This document shows positions 55,259-63,709 of a stretch of 64,000 bases of DNA, in pieces. Location of the stretch: assembly GCF_039535475.1 (NCBI RefSeq), contig NZ_BAAAXG010000026.1, positions 1,302,001 to 1,366,000 on the forward strand, written 5' to 3'. The DNA is from Streptomyces showdoensis. Its GTDB lineage: Bacteria; Actinomycetota; Actinomycetes; Streptomycetales; Streptomycetaceae. How positions within the stretch are numbered: the first letter of the stretch is position 1; the number at the start of each line of letters is the position of its first letter. The notes beneath the pieces were generated by a model. That model had not been told where the DNA came from and made no database searches. It saw nothing but the letters and a program-made list of their open reading frames with translations. The translations under genes and the position numbers were made by a program.

Positions 55259-55639
55259 ATGACGACCACCGAGGCGGACCAGCTCAGCCCCGAGGCCACG
55301 GCCGACCCGGCGGCCGACCCCTCGGCCGGCGCCGCCGGCACGGACCACGACCACGGCGTGCACGGCTACCACAAGCAGAAGGACGAGCACCTCAAGCGGC
55401 TGCGCCGCATCGAGGGGCAGATCCGCGGGCTGCAGCGCATGGTCGACGAGGACGTGTACTGCATCGACATCCTCACCCAGGTCTCGGCCTCCACGAAGGC
55501 CCTCCAGTCCTTCGCGCTCCAGCTCCTGGAGGAGCACCTGCGCCACTGCGTGGCGGACGCGGCGACCAAGGGCGGCGACGAGATCGAGGCGAAGGTCGAG
55601 GAGGCCACCAAGGCCATCGCCCGCATGATGCGCACCTGA
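55259..55639 (+). CDS. csoR: Copper-sensing repressor CsoR
   Basis: The 126-residue helical repressor senses Cu(I). The copper-binding set Cys68, His93 and Cys97 has the right spacing (VYCIDIL; EEHLRHCVAD). RRIEGQIRGLQRMVDED is the DNA-contacting helix. A disordered His/Asp/Ala-rich N-terminus (1-38) includes DHDHGVHGYH, which might bind extra metal. A perfect operator lies upstream. No copper ATPase or chaperone gene is adjacent, so its targets are elsewhere. Confidence 0.93.
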   Translation: MTTTEADQLSPEATADPAADPSAGAAGTDHDHGVHGYHKQKDEHLKRLRRIEGQIRGLQRMVDEDVYCIDILTQVSASTKALQSFALQLLEEHLRHCVADAATKGGDEIEAKVEEATKAIARMMRT

Positions 55640-55710
55640 GCCCCCCGTGCGGGACGCCCCGCGCCGCCCCCGGCGCCGAGCGGCCCGCGCGGGCGGCGGC
55701 TCCGGGCGCG

Positions 55711-55858
55711 GACGGCGCACCCCGTACGGAAGGCACCCCGGTACGGGCGGCGAACCACGTACGGACGGCGCACCCCGTACGGAAGGCACCCCGGTACGGG
55801 CGGCGAACCACGTACGGACGGCGCACCCCGTACGGAAGGCACCCCGGTACGGGCGGCA
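55711..55858. repeat. 53-bp tandem repeat, nearly three copies
   Basis: Copies begin at 55711, 55764 and 55817 (GACGGCGCACCCCGTACGG...), the third incomplete. Identity appears nearly perfect. The period is not a multiple of three, and the block lies between csoR and a small minus-strand gene, so it is non-coding. It may be a variable-number locus. Confidence 0.9.
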
Positions 55859-55883
55859 GGCTCCGGCCCGAGGCCGGGCCCGC

Positions 55884-56075
55884 CTAGGGACGGCCCTGGT
55901 GCGGACGCCTCGCGCCGACCCGGAGCACCTCGTCGATGCGGTCGGCGCTCAGCCGCTCCTCGGCGGCGGCCGAGGCCGCGATGATCAGCTCACCGCACAG
56001 TTCGATCTCGGCCAGGGCGATGCGCTCGGGGTCGCTGAGCGCGGTCGCGGTGGCGGGCGGCGGAGCCATGCGCAT
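55884..56075 (-). CDS. Small conserved-looking protein of unknown function
   Basis: The 63-residue acidic-helical protein (ALSDPERIALAEIELCGELIIAASAAAEERLSADRIDEVLRV) has a single predicted helix pair with one Cys and a basic Arg/His tail. AGAGG lies 4 bases before ATG 56075 and 10 bases before the next ATG at 56069; either may be used. I recognise no domain, although very similar short proteins occur in Streptomyces. It is isolated between a tandem repeat and the lipoprotein gene. Confidence 0.65.
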   Translation of the reverse strand: MRMAPPPATATALSDPERIALAEIELCGELIIAASAAAEERLSADRIDEVLRVGARRPHQGRP

Positions 56076-56198
56076 TCACCTCTTCCTGCCGGAGTCGGTC
56101 TCCCAGCGTAGGGAGCGCCCTACGGACCGCACATGACACGTCCGGACCATTTGGCGATGGCCACCACGGCCCGAGCCCGGGTGCCCGGACGGGGCCGT

Positions 56199-57017
56199 TC
56201 AGACCTTGATCTTCCCGGCGTAGATGTCCCGGTGGTCCGGCAGCGTGACCGTCACCCGCGCGCCGAACCCGTACAGCAGCGTGGTCGAGGCGACCGCGAC
56301 CGTGCGTCCCTGGTTGCTGAAGCTGAACTGGTGGCGGACCTTGCGCAGCAGCCCCTCCCCGTCCAGATACGCGTCGAAGGGCACCGTGTCCGTGGTGAAC
56401 CCTTTCGCCGCGGCGGCGAGCGCCCCGCGGACCTGCGGGGAGGCGTGCCGGGCGGCCTCGCCGATGTCGGCGACGCCCCGGTAGTGGCGGACCTTCACCC
56501 CGGCGAGGTCGACCTCGCCCACGTACGCCACCGTGCGGGCGCCGCGCAGCAGCTCGGCGGCGGCGGCGGGGTCGGTGGCGCCGCCGGTGACCAGGTTGCC
56601 GTCGTCGAGGGCGGTGGTGTCGACCCGCACCCACTTGTCGGCGGGGACGCCGGCGCCCCGGTTCTTCATGTAGAGCGCGCCGGGCGCGAGCAGCTCCGTG
56701 ATGGGCCGGTGCTCGCTCTCGCCCGCGGCGTCCTTGGGGAGGATCACCTGGAGCGTGCCGGTGCGGCGGCGGAAGTCGTAGCCGCCCTCGCCGCGGATGG
56801 TGACGCGGGTGCCGCCGGAGGCCATCTCCATGGAGGTGCTGGCCCGGGAGGAGCCCGCCCGGGCGAGCGCCTCGGCCGCACCGCGTACGGTCTGCGCCGG
56901 GTCGCCGCCCGGCTCGGCGTCGTCCACGGGGGCGGCGCAGCCGCCGACGGCCATCGTCCCCATCAGCGCGGCGGCGACGGTCCACGCGCCGCCCGAGCAT
57001 CCGTTCCGCACCAGCAT
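56199..57017 (-). CDS. Lipoprotein, LppX/LprAFG-like
   Basis: The 272-residue lipoprotein has a signal peptide with lipobox AVGGC (Cys27). The mature domain has the shape of the LolA-like LppX/LprG fold, with alternating strands and a hydrophobic cavity. Visible parts are TSMEMASGGTRVTIRGEGGYDFRRRTGTLQVILP and MKNRGAGVPADKWVRVDTTAL. These proteins carry lipids or glycolipids in mycobacteria; the ligand here is unknown. ATG 57017 is preceded by GGGGGTTGGCAGG. It diverges from a 45-residue protein gene. Confidence 0.82.
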   Translation of the reverse strand: MLVRNGCSGGAWTVAAALMGTMAVGGCAAPVDDAEPGGDPAQTVRGAAEALARAGSSRASTSMEMASGGTRVTIRGEGGYDFRRRTGTLQVILPKDAAGESEHRPITELLAPGALYMKNRGAGVPADKWVRVDTTALDDGNLVTGGATDPAAAAELLRGARTVAYVGEVDLAGVKVRHYRGVADIGEAARHASPQVRGALAAAAKGFTTDTVPFDAYLDGEGLLRKVRHQFSFSNQGRTVAVASTTLLYGFGARVTVTLPDHRDIYAGKIKV

Positions 57018-57117
57018 CGCCTGCCAACCCCCAACGCCGTACCGTTGTCCGCCCGGGTCCCACCCGTCCGGATAACGACGGTCGGCGCGGCCCGTCACGC
57101 GCAGTACGGTGGATGCC

Positions 57118-57255
57118 GTGCATCAGACGGAGACCACGGAACGCGGCTCGTTCGCGATCGCCCGGTGCAGCTGCGGTTGGACGGGCCCGGCCCGAAGATC
57201 ACGCGAGCGGGCCCGCGGGGACGCGGCCCAACACCTGGAGTCCGCCCGGTCCTGA
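57118..57255 (+). CDS. 45-residue protein with CxC motif
   Basis: GTG 57118 opens a 46-codon frame ending TGA 57253-57255. The product begins MHQTETTERGSFAIARCSCGWTGPARRSRERARGDAAQH in segments: a CSCGW motif between two short strands and an Arg-rich tail with a histidine. This resembles half of a zinc ribbon. TACGGT at 57105-57110 lies exactly 7 bases before the GTG, so it fits the leaderless pattern seen across this window. Real but functionally unknown. Confidence 0.75.
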   Translation: MHQTETTERGSFAIARCSCGWTGPARRSRERARGDAAQHLESARS

Positions 57256-57301
57256 GGACACCCCCGCCAGGCCGGGCCCGGCGCGATGGCGAAGCCGGAC
57301 C

Positions 57302-58012
57302 CTAGGCGGCGAGGTCCCGTTCGCCCGAGCCGAGCCGGGACTCCGGCATACCGACGGTTTCGGCCACCGCGAGGTGCTCGGCGGCGCGCCGGGAGCGGAC
57401 CAGCCGGGCGCCGCGCGGGGAGCGGGCGACGGCGGAGACGACCGGGGTGAGCAGGGCGAGCGCGGGCGGCGCGAGGAGCAGGGCGGCGGCGGTGCCGAGC
57501 GCGAGGCCGCCGACGACGTCGGTCGGGTAGTGCACGCCCATGTAGACGCGGCAGAAGCCCTCGGTCAGCGCGAGGCCGATGGCGGCCAGGCCGAAGCGGC
57601 GGTGGGCGACGAAGATCCCGACGGCGATGGCCATCGCCATGGTGGCGTGGTCGCTGACGAACGAGAAGTCGGTCTTGCCCTGGACCAGGACCTCCAGGCC
57701 CTGGTGGTCGTTGAACGGCCGGGGGCGTTCGACGAAGCCGCGGATCGGGATGTTGACCAGGAGCGCGACGCCGGCCGCGAGCGGGGCCCAGATCAGCGCG
57801 GCGAGCCCGGCGACCGAGTCGGCGGGGGTGCCGCGCCGGCGCACGCTCCACCAGCAGCCGAGCGCGAGGAGGACGAGGCCGAGCATGATGCCGTACTCGC
57901 CCACGAAGCCCATGACGCGGTCGAACCACGGAGGGGCGGCCTTCGCCAGCCCGTTGATGTCGTAGAGCAGGCTGACATCGGGGTTCGAACCGTCCGATGC
58001 GAGTCCAGCCAT
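57302..58012 (-). CDS. PAP2-family phosphatase
   Basis: The 236-residue membrane phosphatase has about six helices. The PAP2 motifs are ERPRPF (motif 1 variant; K/R-x6-RP), FVSDHATMA (motif 2, SxH with His) and GFCRVYMGVHYPTDVVGG (motif 3, R-x5-H-x3-D). It probably dephosphorylates undecaprenyl diphosphate or phosphatidate. AAGGGG precedes ATG 58012. The C-terminal tail is basic and cytoplasmic. It is monocistronic. Confidence 0.9.
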   Translation of the reverse strand: MAGLASDGSNPDVSLLYDINGLAKAAPPWFDRVMGFVGEYGIMLGLVLLALGCWWSVRRRGTPADSVAGLAALIWAPLAAGVALLVNIPIRGFVERPRPFNDHQGLEVLVQGKTDFSFVSDHATMAMAIAVGIFVAHRRFGLAAIGLALTEGFCRVYMGVHYPTDVVGGLALGTAAALLLAPPALALLTPVVSAVARSPRGARLVRSRRAAEHLAVAETVGMPESRLGSGERDLAA

Positions 58013-58206
58013 CTGCTGCGGCCCCTTGCTGTGTGTGGTGTCCAACCCCCGTGGTCGGAGTGGTCGGATCGGTGAACGATCCGCCCGAAGGCAGCGTTCC
58101 GCTCTCCGCCCAAGATCACGAGGACGTTATCGAAAGGTGACGGGTCGTCGCAGCTCAGGGCCGCGCCCCGACGAAGGGTTCCGGCCAGGCCCCGGGCGCG
58201 CCCCCG

Positions 58207-59229
58207 CTACTGCGGGAGTCCCTTCGGCAGGGCCGCCGCCCCGTCCGCCGTGACCCGGGTGGCCCCGAAGTAGTCCGGCGTGTCGATCCGGTCGAAGCGG
58301 ATCACGGCCCCGGTGCGCGGGGCGTCGATCATGTAGCCGCCGCCCACGTAGATCCCGACGTGCCTGATGGCACGCGAATTGGTCAGGTCGTCGGAGAAGA
58401 AGACCAGGTCTCCCGGCAGCAGCTCGTCGCGGCTGGGGTGCGGCCCGGCGTTGTACTGGTCGTTGGCCACGCGCGGCAGCTCGATCCCGACCTCCAGGTA
58501 CGCGGCCTGGGTCAGCCCCGAGCAGTCGAACCGGCCATTTTGCGCCGCCGTCCCCGTACCGCCCCACAGATACGGCGTGCCGAGCTTCTGCTGCGCGTAG
58601 TAGATCGCCCCGGCCGCCTGCCGCGAGGGGTCGACCCGGCCGACCGGGCGGGCGAAGCTCTTCTCCAGGGAGCGGATGATCCGCACGTAGTTCTGGGTCT
58701 CGCTGATCCGCGGCACGCCGCCGGACCTGATGACCCGGTAGGCACCGGCGTTGTACGCGGCGAGCATGTTGTTCGTGGGGTCCCCCGGCACGTCCTTCAC
58801 GTAGCCGGCCAGCTCGCAGTCGTACGAGGCGGCCGACGGGATCGCGTCCGCCGGGTCCCACACGTCACGGTCGCCGTCCCCGTCGCCGTCGATGCCGTGC
58901 CCGGCCCACGTCCCGGGGATGAACTGGGCGATGCCCCGGGCGTTGGCCGGCGAGACGATGGTCGGGTTCCAGCCGCTCTCCTGGTAGAGCTGGGCGGCGA
59001 GGAGCGCGGGGTTGATGGCCGGACAGAGGTTGCCCCACTTCTGCACCAGCCCCTGGTACGCGGCGGGCACCGCCCCCTTCGCGAGGGCCACGGTCCCGTT
59101 CTTGCCGCCGGCCCCGCCGATGAGCCCCGCGGCGGCGGAGTAGGTCCCGACGACGATCAGGGCGACAAAGCTGAGGCAGACACCGAACACCCCACCGGCC
59201 ACCAGCCACGCTCCGCGCGCCTTACGCAC
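58207..59229 (-). CDS. Bifunctional wall hydrolase: transglycosylase (SLT) plus NlpC/P60, VirB1/CwlT-like
   Basis: The 340-residue membrane-anchored protein has an N-terminal helix (about 7-37). A lysozyme-like SLT domain follows (about 60-195) with Glu84 in YQESGWNP and the AxGIAQFxPGTW motif. The NlpC/P60 domain (about 205-335) has Cys236 in FDCSGLT and His290 in RHVGIYVGG. This two-enzyme layout is that of CwlT-type proteins of Gram-positive conjugation systems. GTG 59229 has GAGGGG 10 bases upstream. It diverges from the T4SS-like operon. Confidence 0.9.
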   Translation of the reverse strand: MRKARGAWLVAGGVFGVCLSFVALIVVGTYSAAAGLIGGAGGKNGTVALAKGAVPAAYQGLVQKWGNLCPAINPALLAAQLYQESGWNPTIVSPANARGIAQFIPGTWAGHGIDGDGDGDRDVWDPADAIPSAASYDCELAGYVKDVPGDPTNNMLAAYNAGAYRVIRSGGVPRISETQNYVRIIRSLEKSFARPVGRVDPSRQAAGAIYYAQQKLGTPYLWGGTGTAAQNGRFDCSGLTQAAYLEVGIELPRVANDQYNAGPHPSRDELLPGDLVFFSDDLTNSRAIRHVGIYVGGGYMIDAPRTGAVIRFDRIDTPDYFGATRVTADGAAALPKGLPQ

Positions 59230-59575
59230 CGTCAACCACCCCTCGGCTCCTGGCAGTACGCCCCGCCACGCCAGTCTAGGCGCGGCCCTCCCGCTCGTCC
59301 CCCACGACGGCTCCGACGCCGCCCCAAAGGTGCCACAACGACAATCATTGCCCGGAGTCACCCTCCGTGATACACAGAGTGACCATACGCGTCTTCGCAT
59401 ACAAACCGGCCGCACCGTCGCAGGTCAAGACGGTCAGATCGGTCAAGTGTGCGGTGATCGGGTAAAGAGAGCCGTCAAGCCGTCACACGCGAGCGGTTTC
59501 ATCAGCGAAGATAGGTCGACGACCCATGCCGTCCGGCAAGGGCCGACGAACTACCCAACAGGGGCGGTGAGTTAC
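59230..59575. promoter_or_regulatory. Divergent control region of the T4SS-like locus with GGTCA direct repeats
   Basis: This 346-base gene-free region separates the wall hydrolase from the pilin-like gene. GGTCA occurs at 59423, 59432 and 59441, an exact 9-bp triple direct repeat (GGTCAAGAC, GGTCAGATC, GGTCAAGTG). GTCAC...GTGAC half-sites flank 59358-59383. A GATAGG box at about 59509 may be a -10 for the plus-strand operon. These suggest a dedicated regulator. Confidence 0.5.
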
Positions 59576-59884
59576 ATGTACCTGGCGGCCGAGAAGGGCG
59601 ACATCACCACCATCATCGGTGGAATCGCCCCGAACTGGGGGCCTTTCGGGAGCCTGGGCGCCGAGGCGAAGGTGATGATCGAGGTCGTGATGGCCGTGGC
59701 CATCCTGCTCTGCCTCGGCATCGCCATCTGGGGAGCCGCCAAACAGCGCATCGGGGCGACCGCGCTGCGCGACACCTTCAGCGCGGAGCAGGGCAAGGGC
59801 CTGATCGTGGCCGGTCTGACCGGCGTCTTCATCATCGGCTCTCTGGGGACGCTCTTCACCATCGTGTACGGGATGGCCGTCTAA
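59576..59884 (+). CDS. Two-helix small membrane protein, VirB2/pilin-like
   Basis: The 102-residue protein has a short N-terminal segment and two transmembrane helices (about 34-56 and 76-100). They are joined by a basic loop, KQRIGATALRDTFSAEQGKG. Size and two-helix topology match VirB2/TrbC-type subunits, although sequence similarity cannot be shown here. ATG 59576 has AGGGG 11 bases upstream; GTG 59567 is too close to it. It is the first gene of the T4SS-like operon. Confidence 0.7.
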   Translation: MYLAAEKGDITTIIGGIAPNWGPFGSLGAEAKVMIEVVMAVAILLCLGIAIWGAAKQRIGATALRDTFSAEQGKGLIVAGLTGVFIIGSLGTLFTIVYGMAV

Positions 59885-59999
59885 CCCGTTTCTCACCACC
59901 GAGGTCGCGTTCCCTGATGTCCAGTCACCACGCCGCGCCCACGCGGCCACCAGCAGGGTCTTTGCCGTACCCGCGAACGGCCGAAGGGGCGTACCCGGC

Positions 60000-60797
60000 A
60001 TGAGCCTCGGCGACGAACACGACGGCCAGACCCGCACCCGCCTCCCTGAGACCGGCGCACCCCGTCCACCCGCCCGCAGCTCCCGCTCCCTCGTCGCGGT
60101 CGTCGGCGTCGTGGTCCTCCTGATCGCCGCCATCGCCCTCGCCAACCGCGGCGACGGCGGCCCCGCCGACACCCCGTCCGGCACCCCCGGCGCCGGCGCC
60201 CGCTCCGCCGCCCCCACCGCGGCCACCGGCACCCGCCCGGTCACCGGCCGCAACGGCGACATCCCGGCGGGCTTCGCACGCGACGAACAGGGCGCGCAGA
60301 GCGCGGCGGCCAACTACGCCGTGGCGCTGGGCTCGGTGGACATGTTCCAGCGCGGCCCCCGCGAGAGCATCGTCCGGGCCACCCACGACCCGGCCGTCGC
60401 GGACGCGCTGGTGAGGAACCTCGATACCTCCTACTCGACCGCGTTCCTGGCCGAGATCGGCCTCGACGCCAACGGCACCGCCCCCAGCGGACTGACCTTC
60501 GTCTCCCGGACCGTCCCGGTCGGCACGAAGGTCAAGGACTTCACCGGCGACACCGCCACCGTGGAGGTCTGGTCCACCGGACTCGTGGGACTCGCCGGCG
60601 AGGGCTCGACCAAGCCGGTCACATCGACGTGGTTCACCCTCACCGAGAAGCTCCGCTGGGTCGGCGACGACTGGAAGATCGTCGGCTCGGAGCAGGCCGA
60701 GGGCCCCACGCCCGTCAACGGCGACAACCGCGCCTCCCTCGCGGACGACATCGCCAAGGCCGTCGAGGGTTACGGAGGCTTCACCTATGCCCGCTGA
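60000..60797 (+). CDS. Single-pass membrane protein, VirB8/TcpC-like candidate
   Basis: The 265-residue protein has a hydrophilic N-terminus, one transmembrane helix (about 29-48), a Pro/Gly/Thr linker and an extracytoplasmic domain of about 180 residues. SAAANYAVALGSVDMF and TVEVWSTGLVGLAGEG ... STWFTLTEKLRWVGDDWKIVG fit an NTF2-like fold as in VirB8/TcpC. This is an inference from fold pattern and gene position. It overlaps the next gene by 11 bases. Confidence 0.65.
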   Translation: MSLGDEHDGQTRTRLPETGAPRPPARSSRSLVAVVGVVVLLIAAIALANRGDGGPADTPSGTPGAGARSAAPTAATGTRPVTGRNGDIPAGFARDEQGAQSAAANYAVALGSVDMFQRGPRESIVRATHDPAVADALVRNLDTSYSTAFLAEIGLDANGTAPSGLTFVSRTVPVGTKVKDFTGDTATVEVWSTGLVGLAGEGSTKPVTSTWFTLTEKLRWVGDDWKIVGSEQAEGPTPVNGDNRASLADDIAKAVEGYGGFTYAR

Positions 60798-62139
60798 CCG
60801 ACGCTTCCCGCTGCGCGTGCTGGGCACGGCCGTGGCCGCCGTCCCCGCCACGCTCGTCCTGCTGGCCTCCCGCGCCTACGCGGCCCCGACCCCCACGCCG
60901 ACCACCACCCCGAGCTCCACGCCCTCGCCGGGGGCCAGCAACAACCCCTGCGCGCTCATCGTGGGGCAGGCGCGGGAGTACTGCGAGAACGGCCAGAAGG
61001 CGGGCGGCTCTGGCCCCCGCATCACCGACCCCACCAACAACCCCGATCCCCTCGCGTCCCTCGCCAACGGCTGTGCCAAGGCCGCCGCCTGGGTCGTCGA
61101 CACCCTCTCGGCCGCCGTCAAGCAGACCGCCGAAGTCGACTTCACCAACATGCAGTTCCTCGGCCGCTACGCCATCGTCTTCGCGGCCGCCACCTTCCTC
61201 ACCCTGCTCCTCTGGCTGCTCGCCGTCGCCAAGCGCGCCATCCGCGGCGTGCCGCTGACCACCGCGCTCTCCGAGGCGATCGGGTTCCTCTGGCTGACCG
61301 TCCTGGCGTCCGCCTTCACCCCGCTCATCCTGTACACCGTCGTCAACGCCACCGACGCCATCACCGAGGTCATCGCCTCCGGCACCGGCCAGCAGACCGA
61401 CGTCTTCTTCGGCAGCTTCAAGCAGGCCCTGGAGAAGGGCGACAGCATCGGCGGCGGCCCGATCATGCTGATCATCGTCTCCCTCGTGACCGTCCTCGCC
61501 GCCGGCGTGCTCTACCTCGAACTCGTCCTGCGCGCCGTGCTGCTCTACGTCGGCGCCCTCCTCGGCGTCGTCGTCTACGCCGGGCTCGTCGACAAGAACA
61601 TGTGGGGCCACGTCCGCCGCTGGGCCGGCATCATGATCGCGGTGATCCTGGTCAAGCCGGTCATCGTCATCGTCCTCGGACTCGCCGGCGCCCTCTCCTC
61701 CGGCACCGGCCCGGACTCCTTCTCCGCCGTGGTGTCCGGCCTCGCGATCATCCTGCTGGCGATCTTCGCCTCCGCCATGATCTACCGCTTCGTCCCCGGC
61801 TTCGGCGACGAGATCGTCGCCTCCCGCAACAACCGCCTCCACCGCGCCGGCGAGAACACGGCGGCCGCCGTCATCTCCTCCCCCGCCTCCCTCGTCTCCC
61901 AGGGCATCAAGACCCACAGCACCCGAGGCGACGGCGGCCAGGGCGGCGGTCAGGGCGGCGGCGCCCCCCGCCCGGCCAACCCGCTCTCCGGCGGCGTCGC
62001 CGCCCACAGCAGCCGCGGCAGCTCCTCGGGCGGCTCCGCCACGCCGCCGCCCCCGCCCCGGAGCGGCAGCCCCACCGCGGGCACCCCGCACACCAGCCGT
62101 AGCAGCAACAGCAAGAACTCAGGAGGTGGAGGGCGTTGA
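60787..62139 (+). CDS. Polytopic membrane protein, VirB6-like
   Basis: The 450-residue protein has a signal peptide (about 1-32), a Pro/Thr linker and an extracytoplasmic segment with several cysteines. About six transmembrane helices (about 127-345) follow, then a Gly/Ser/Pro-rich cytoplasmic tail of about 95 residues. VirB6/TcpH proteins of T4SS have this layout. The helix region includes FLGRYAIVFAAATFLTLLLWLLAVAKRA and LRAVLLYVGALLGVVVYAGLVDK. It overlaps its neighbours by 11 and 4 bases. Confidence 0.75.
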   Translation: MPADRRFPLRVLGTAVAAVPATLVLLASRAYAAPTPTPTTTPSSTPSPGASNNPCALIVGQAREYCENGQKAGGSGPRITDPTNNPDPLASLANGCAKAAAWVVDTLSAAVKQTAEVDFTNMQFLGRYAIVFAAATFLTLLLWLLAVAKRAIRGVPLTTALSEAIGFLWLTVLASAFTPLILYTVVNATDAITEVIASGTGQQTDVFFGSFKQALEKGDSIGGGPIMLIIVSLVTVLAAGVLYLELVLRAVLLYVGALLGVVVYAGLVDKNMWGHVRRWAGIMIAVILVKPVIVIVLGLAGALSSGTGPDSFSAVVSGLAIILLAIFASAMIYRFVPGFGDEIVASRNNRLHRAGENTAAAVISSPASLVSQGIKTHSTRGDGGQGGGQGGGAPRPANPLSGGVAAHSSRGSSSGGSATPPPPPRSGSPTAGTPHTSRSSNSKNSGGGGR

Positions 62140-63689
62140 CGACCCAGTCCCAGCCGGTCTCGCCCCGCCGCACGTATCTGATCGGCCGCGCCCGGCCGAA
62201 CGCGATCGTCGGCAAGAACCGCGAGACCGGCGAGATCGCGCTGATCATCGCCGGTGCCTTCCTCGGCATGATGAGCGGACTGATCGTCCCCGTCCTGTCC
62301 CTGCGCATCGCCCTGCTCACGGGCTTCCCGATGCTCGCGCTGGCCGCGGTCTACGTCCCGTACAAGCACCGCACCTTCTACAAGTGGTTCGAGATCAACC
62401 GCAGCTACAAGCGCATGCTCAAGCGCGGCACCGCCTACCGCTCCGGCACCATCGAGGCCGGCACCCGCCTCGACGGCCGCGAGGTCGAGATCGGCCCGCC
62501 GCCCGGCATCGGCCGCATCGGCTGGCTCGCCGCCCCCTTCGGCCCGGACGAGATCGCCGTCCTGCTGCACGCCGACCGCCGCACCGTCACCGCCGCCATC
62601 GAGATCGAGGGCCCCGGCGTGGGCCTGCGCGACTCGGAGGACCAGGAAGCCCTCGTCGACCGCTTCGGCACCCTGCTCAAGCACGTCGCCAACGGGGACG
62701 GCTTCGTCACCCGCCTCCAGATGCTCGCCCGCACCCTCCCCGCCGACCCCGACGCCCACGCCAAGGACGTCGCCCAGCGCGGCGACCACCAGGCCCCCGG
62801 CTGGCTCCAGGAGTCGTACGAGCAGCTCCAGTCGATGGTCTCCACCTCCAGCGAGCAGCACCGCGCCTACCTCGTGGCCTGCATGCACTACACCCGCGAA
62901 CTCGCCGCCGAGGCCAACGCCATGGCCCGCGCCGCCCGGCACGCCTCCGGCGCCCGCAAGCTCGACCGCGACGCCGGACTCGCCGTCGTCATGGCCCGCG
63001 AGCTCACCGACATCTGCGCCCGCCTCGCCGAGGCCGACATCCGCGTCCGCCAGCCCCTTGGCCAGTCCCGGCTCGCCTCCCTCGTGCACTCCATGTACGA
63101 CCCGGACCACCCCATCGACCACATCCAGGCGATGACGAAGCGGAACGCCTGGCCGGCCGAGCTGGACGCCATGGAGGCCACCTACCTCCAGGCCAAGACC
63201 CGCGAGTCCGCCACCCGCGCCCCCTGGTGCCACGCCACCGCCTGGGTCAAGGAGTGGCCGATGACCCCCGTGGGCGTCAACTTCCTCGCCCCGCTCCTCG
63301 TCCACACCCCCGACGTCATCCGCACGGTCGCCGTCACCATGGACCTGGAGCCCACCGAGGTCGCCATCGAGCGCATGCTCACGGAGAAGACCAACGACGA
63401 GGCGGAGGCCTCCCGGCAGGCCAAGATGAACCGCACCGTCGACCCCCGCGACATCGCCGCCCACGGCCGGCTCGACCAGCGGGGTGAAGATCTCGCCAGC
63501 GGCGCTGCGGGCGTCAACCTCGTCGGGTACATCACCGTATCGTCGCGCTCGCCCGAGGCCCTGGCCCGGGACAAGCGCACGATCAGGGCCTCCGCCGGCA
63601 AGTCGTACCTCAAGCTGGAGTGGTGCGACCGCGAGCACCACCGGGCCTTTGTGAACACCTTGCCGTTCGCGACCGGCATCCGCCGCTAG
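62136..63689 (+). CDS. SCO6880-family protein (VirB3/PrgI-like N-terminus, VirB4-like partner)
   Basis: The 517-residue protein starts at TTG 62136, overlapping the previous stop (TTGA) and preceded by AGGAGGTGGAGGG. Two short transmembrane helices (about 35-75) resemble VirB3/PrgI. A long soluble domain typical of the N-terminal half of VirB4-type ATPases follows, with no Walker motifs. SCO6880-family proteins precede the VirB4-like ATPase in actinobacteria. It likely couples the channel to the ATPase encoded next. Confidence 0.8.
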   Translation: MTTQSQPVSPRRTYLIGRARPNAIVGKNRETGEIALIIAGAFLGMMSGLIVPVLSLRIALLTGFPMLALAAVYVPYKHRTFYKWFEINRSYKRMLKRGTAYRSGTIEAGTRLDGREVEIGPPPGIGRIGWLAAPFGPDEIAVLLHADRRTVTAAIEIEGPGVGLRDSEDQEALVDRFGTLLKHVANGDGFVTRLQMLARTLPADPDAHAKDVAQRGDHQAPGWLQESYEQLQSMVSTSSEQHRAYLVACMHYTRELAAEANAMARAARHASGARKLDRDAGLAVVMARELTDICARLAEADIRVRQPLGQSRLASLVHSMYDPDHPIDHIQAMTKRNAWPAELDAMEATYLQAKTRESATRAPWCHATAWVKEWPMTPVGVNFLAPLLVHTPDVIRTVAVTMDLEPTEVAIERMLTEKTNDEAEASRQAKMNRTVDPRDIAAHGRLDQRGEDLASGAAGVNLVGYITVSSRSPEALARDKRTIRASAGKSYLKLEWCDREHHRAFVNTLPFATGIRR

Positions 63690-63709
63690 GGCCGAAGGGG
63701 CACAGACCG

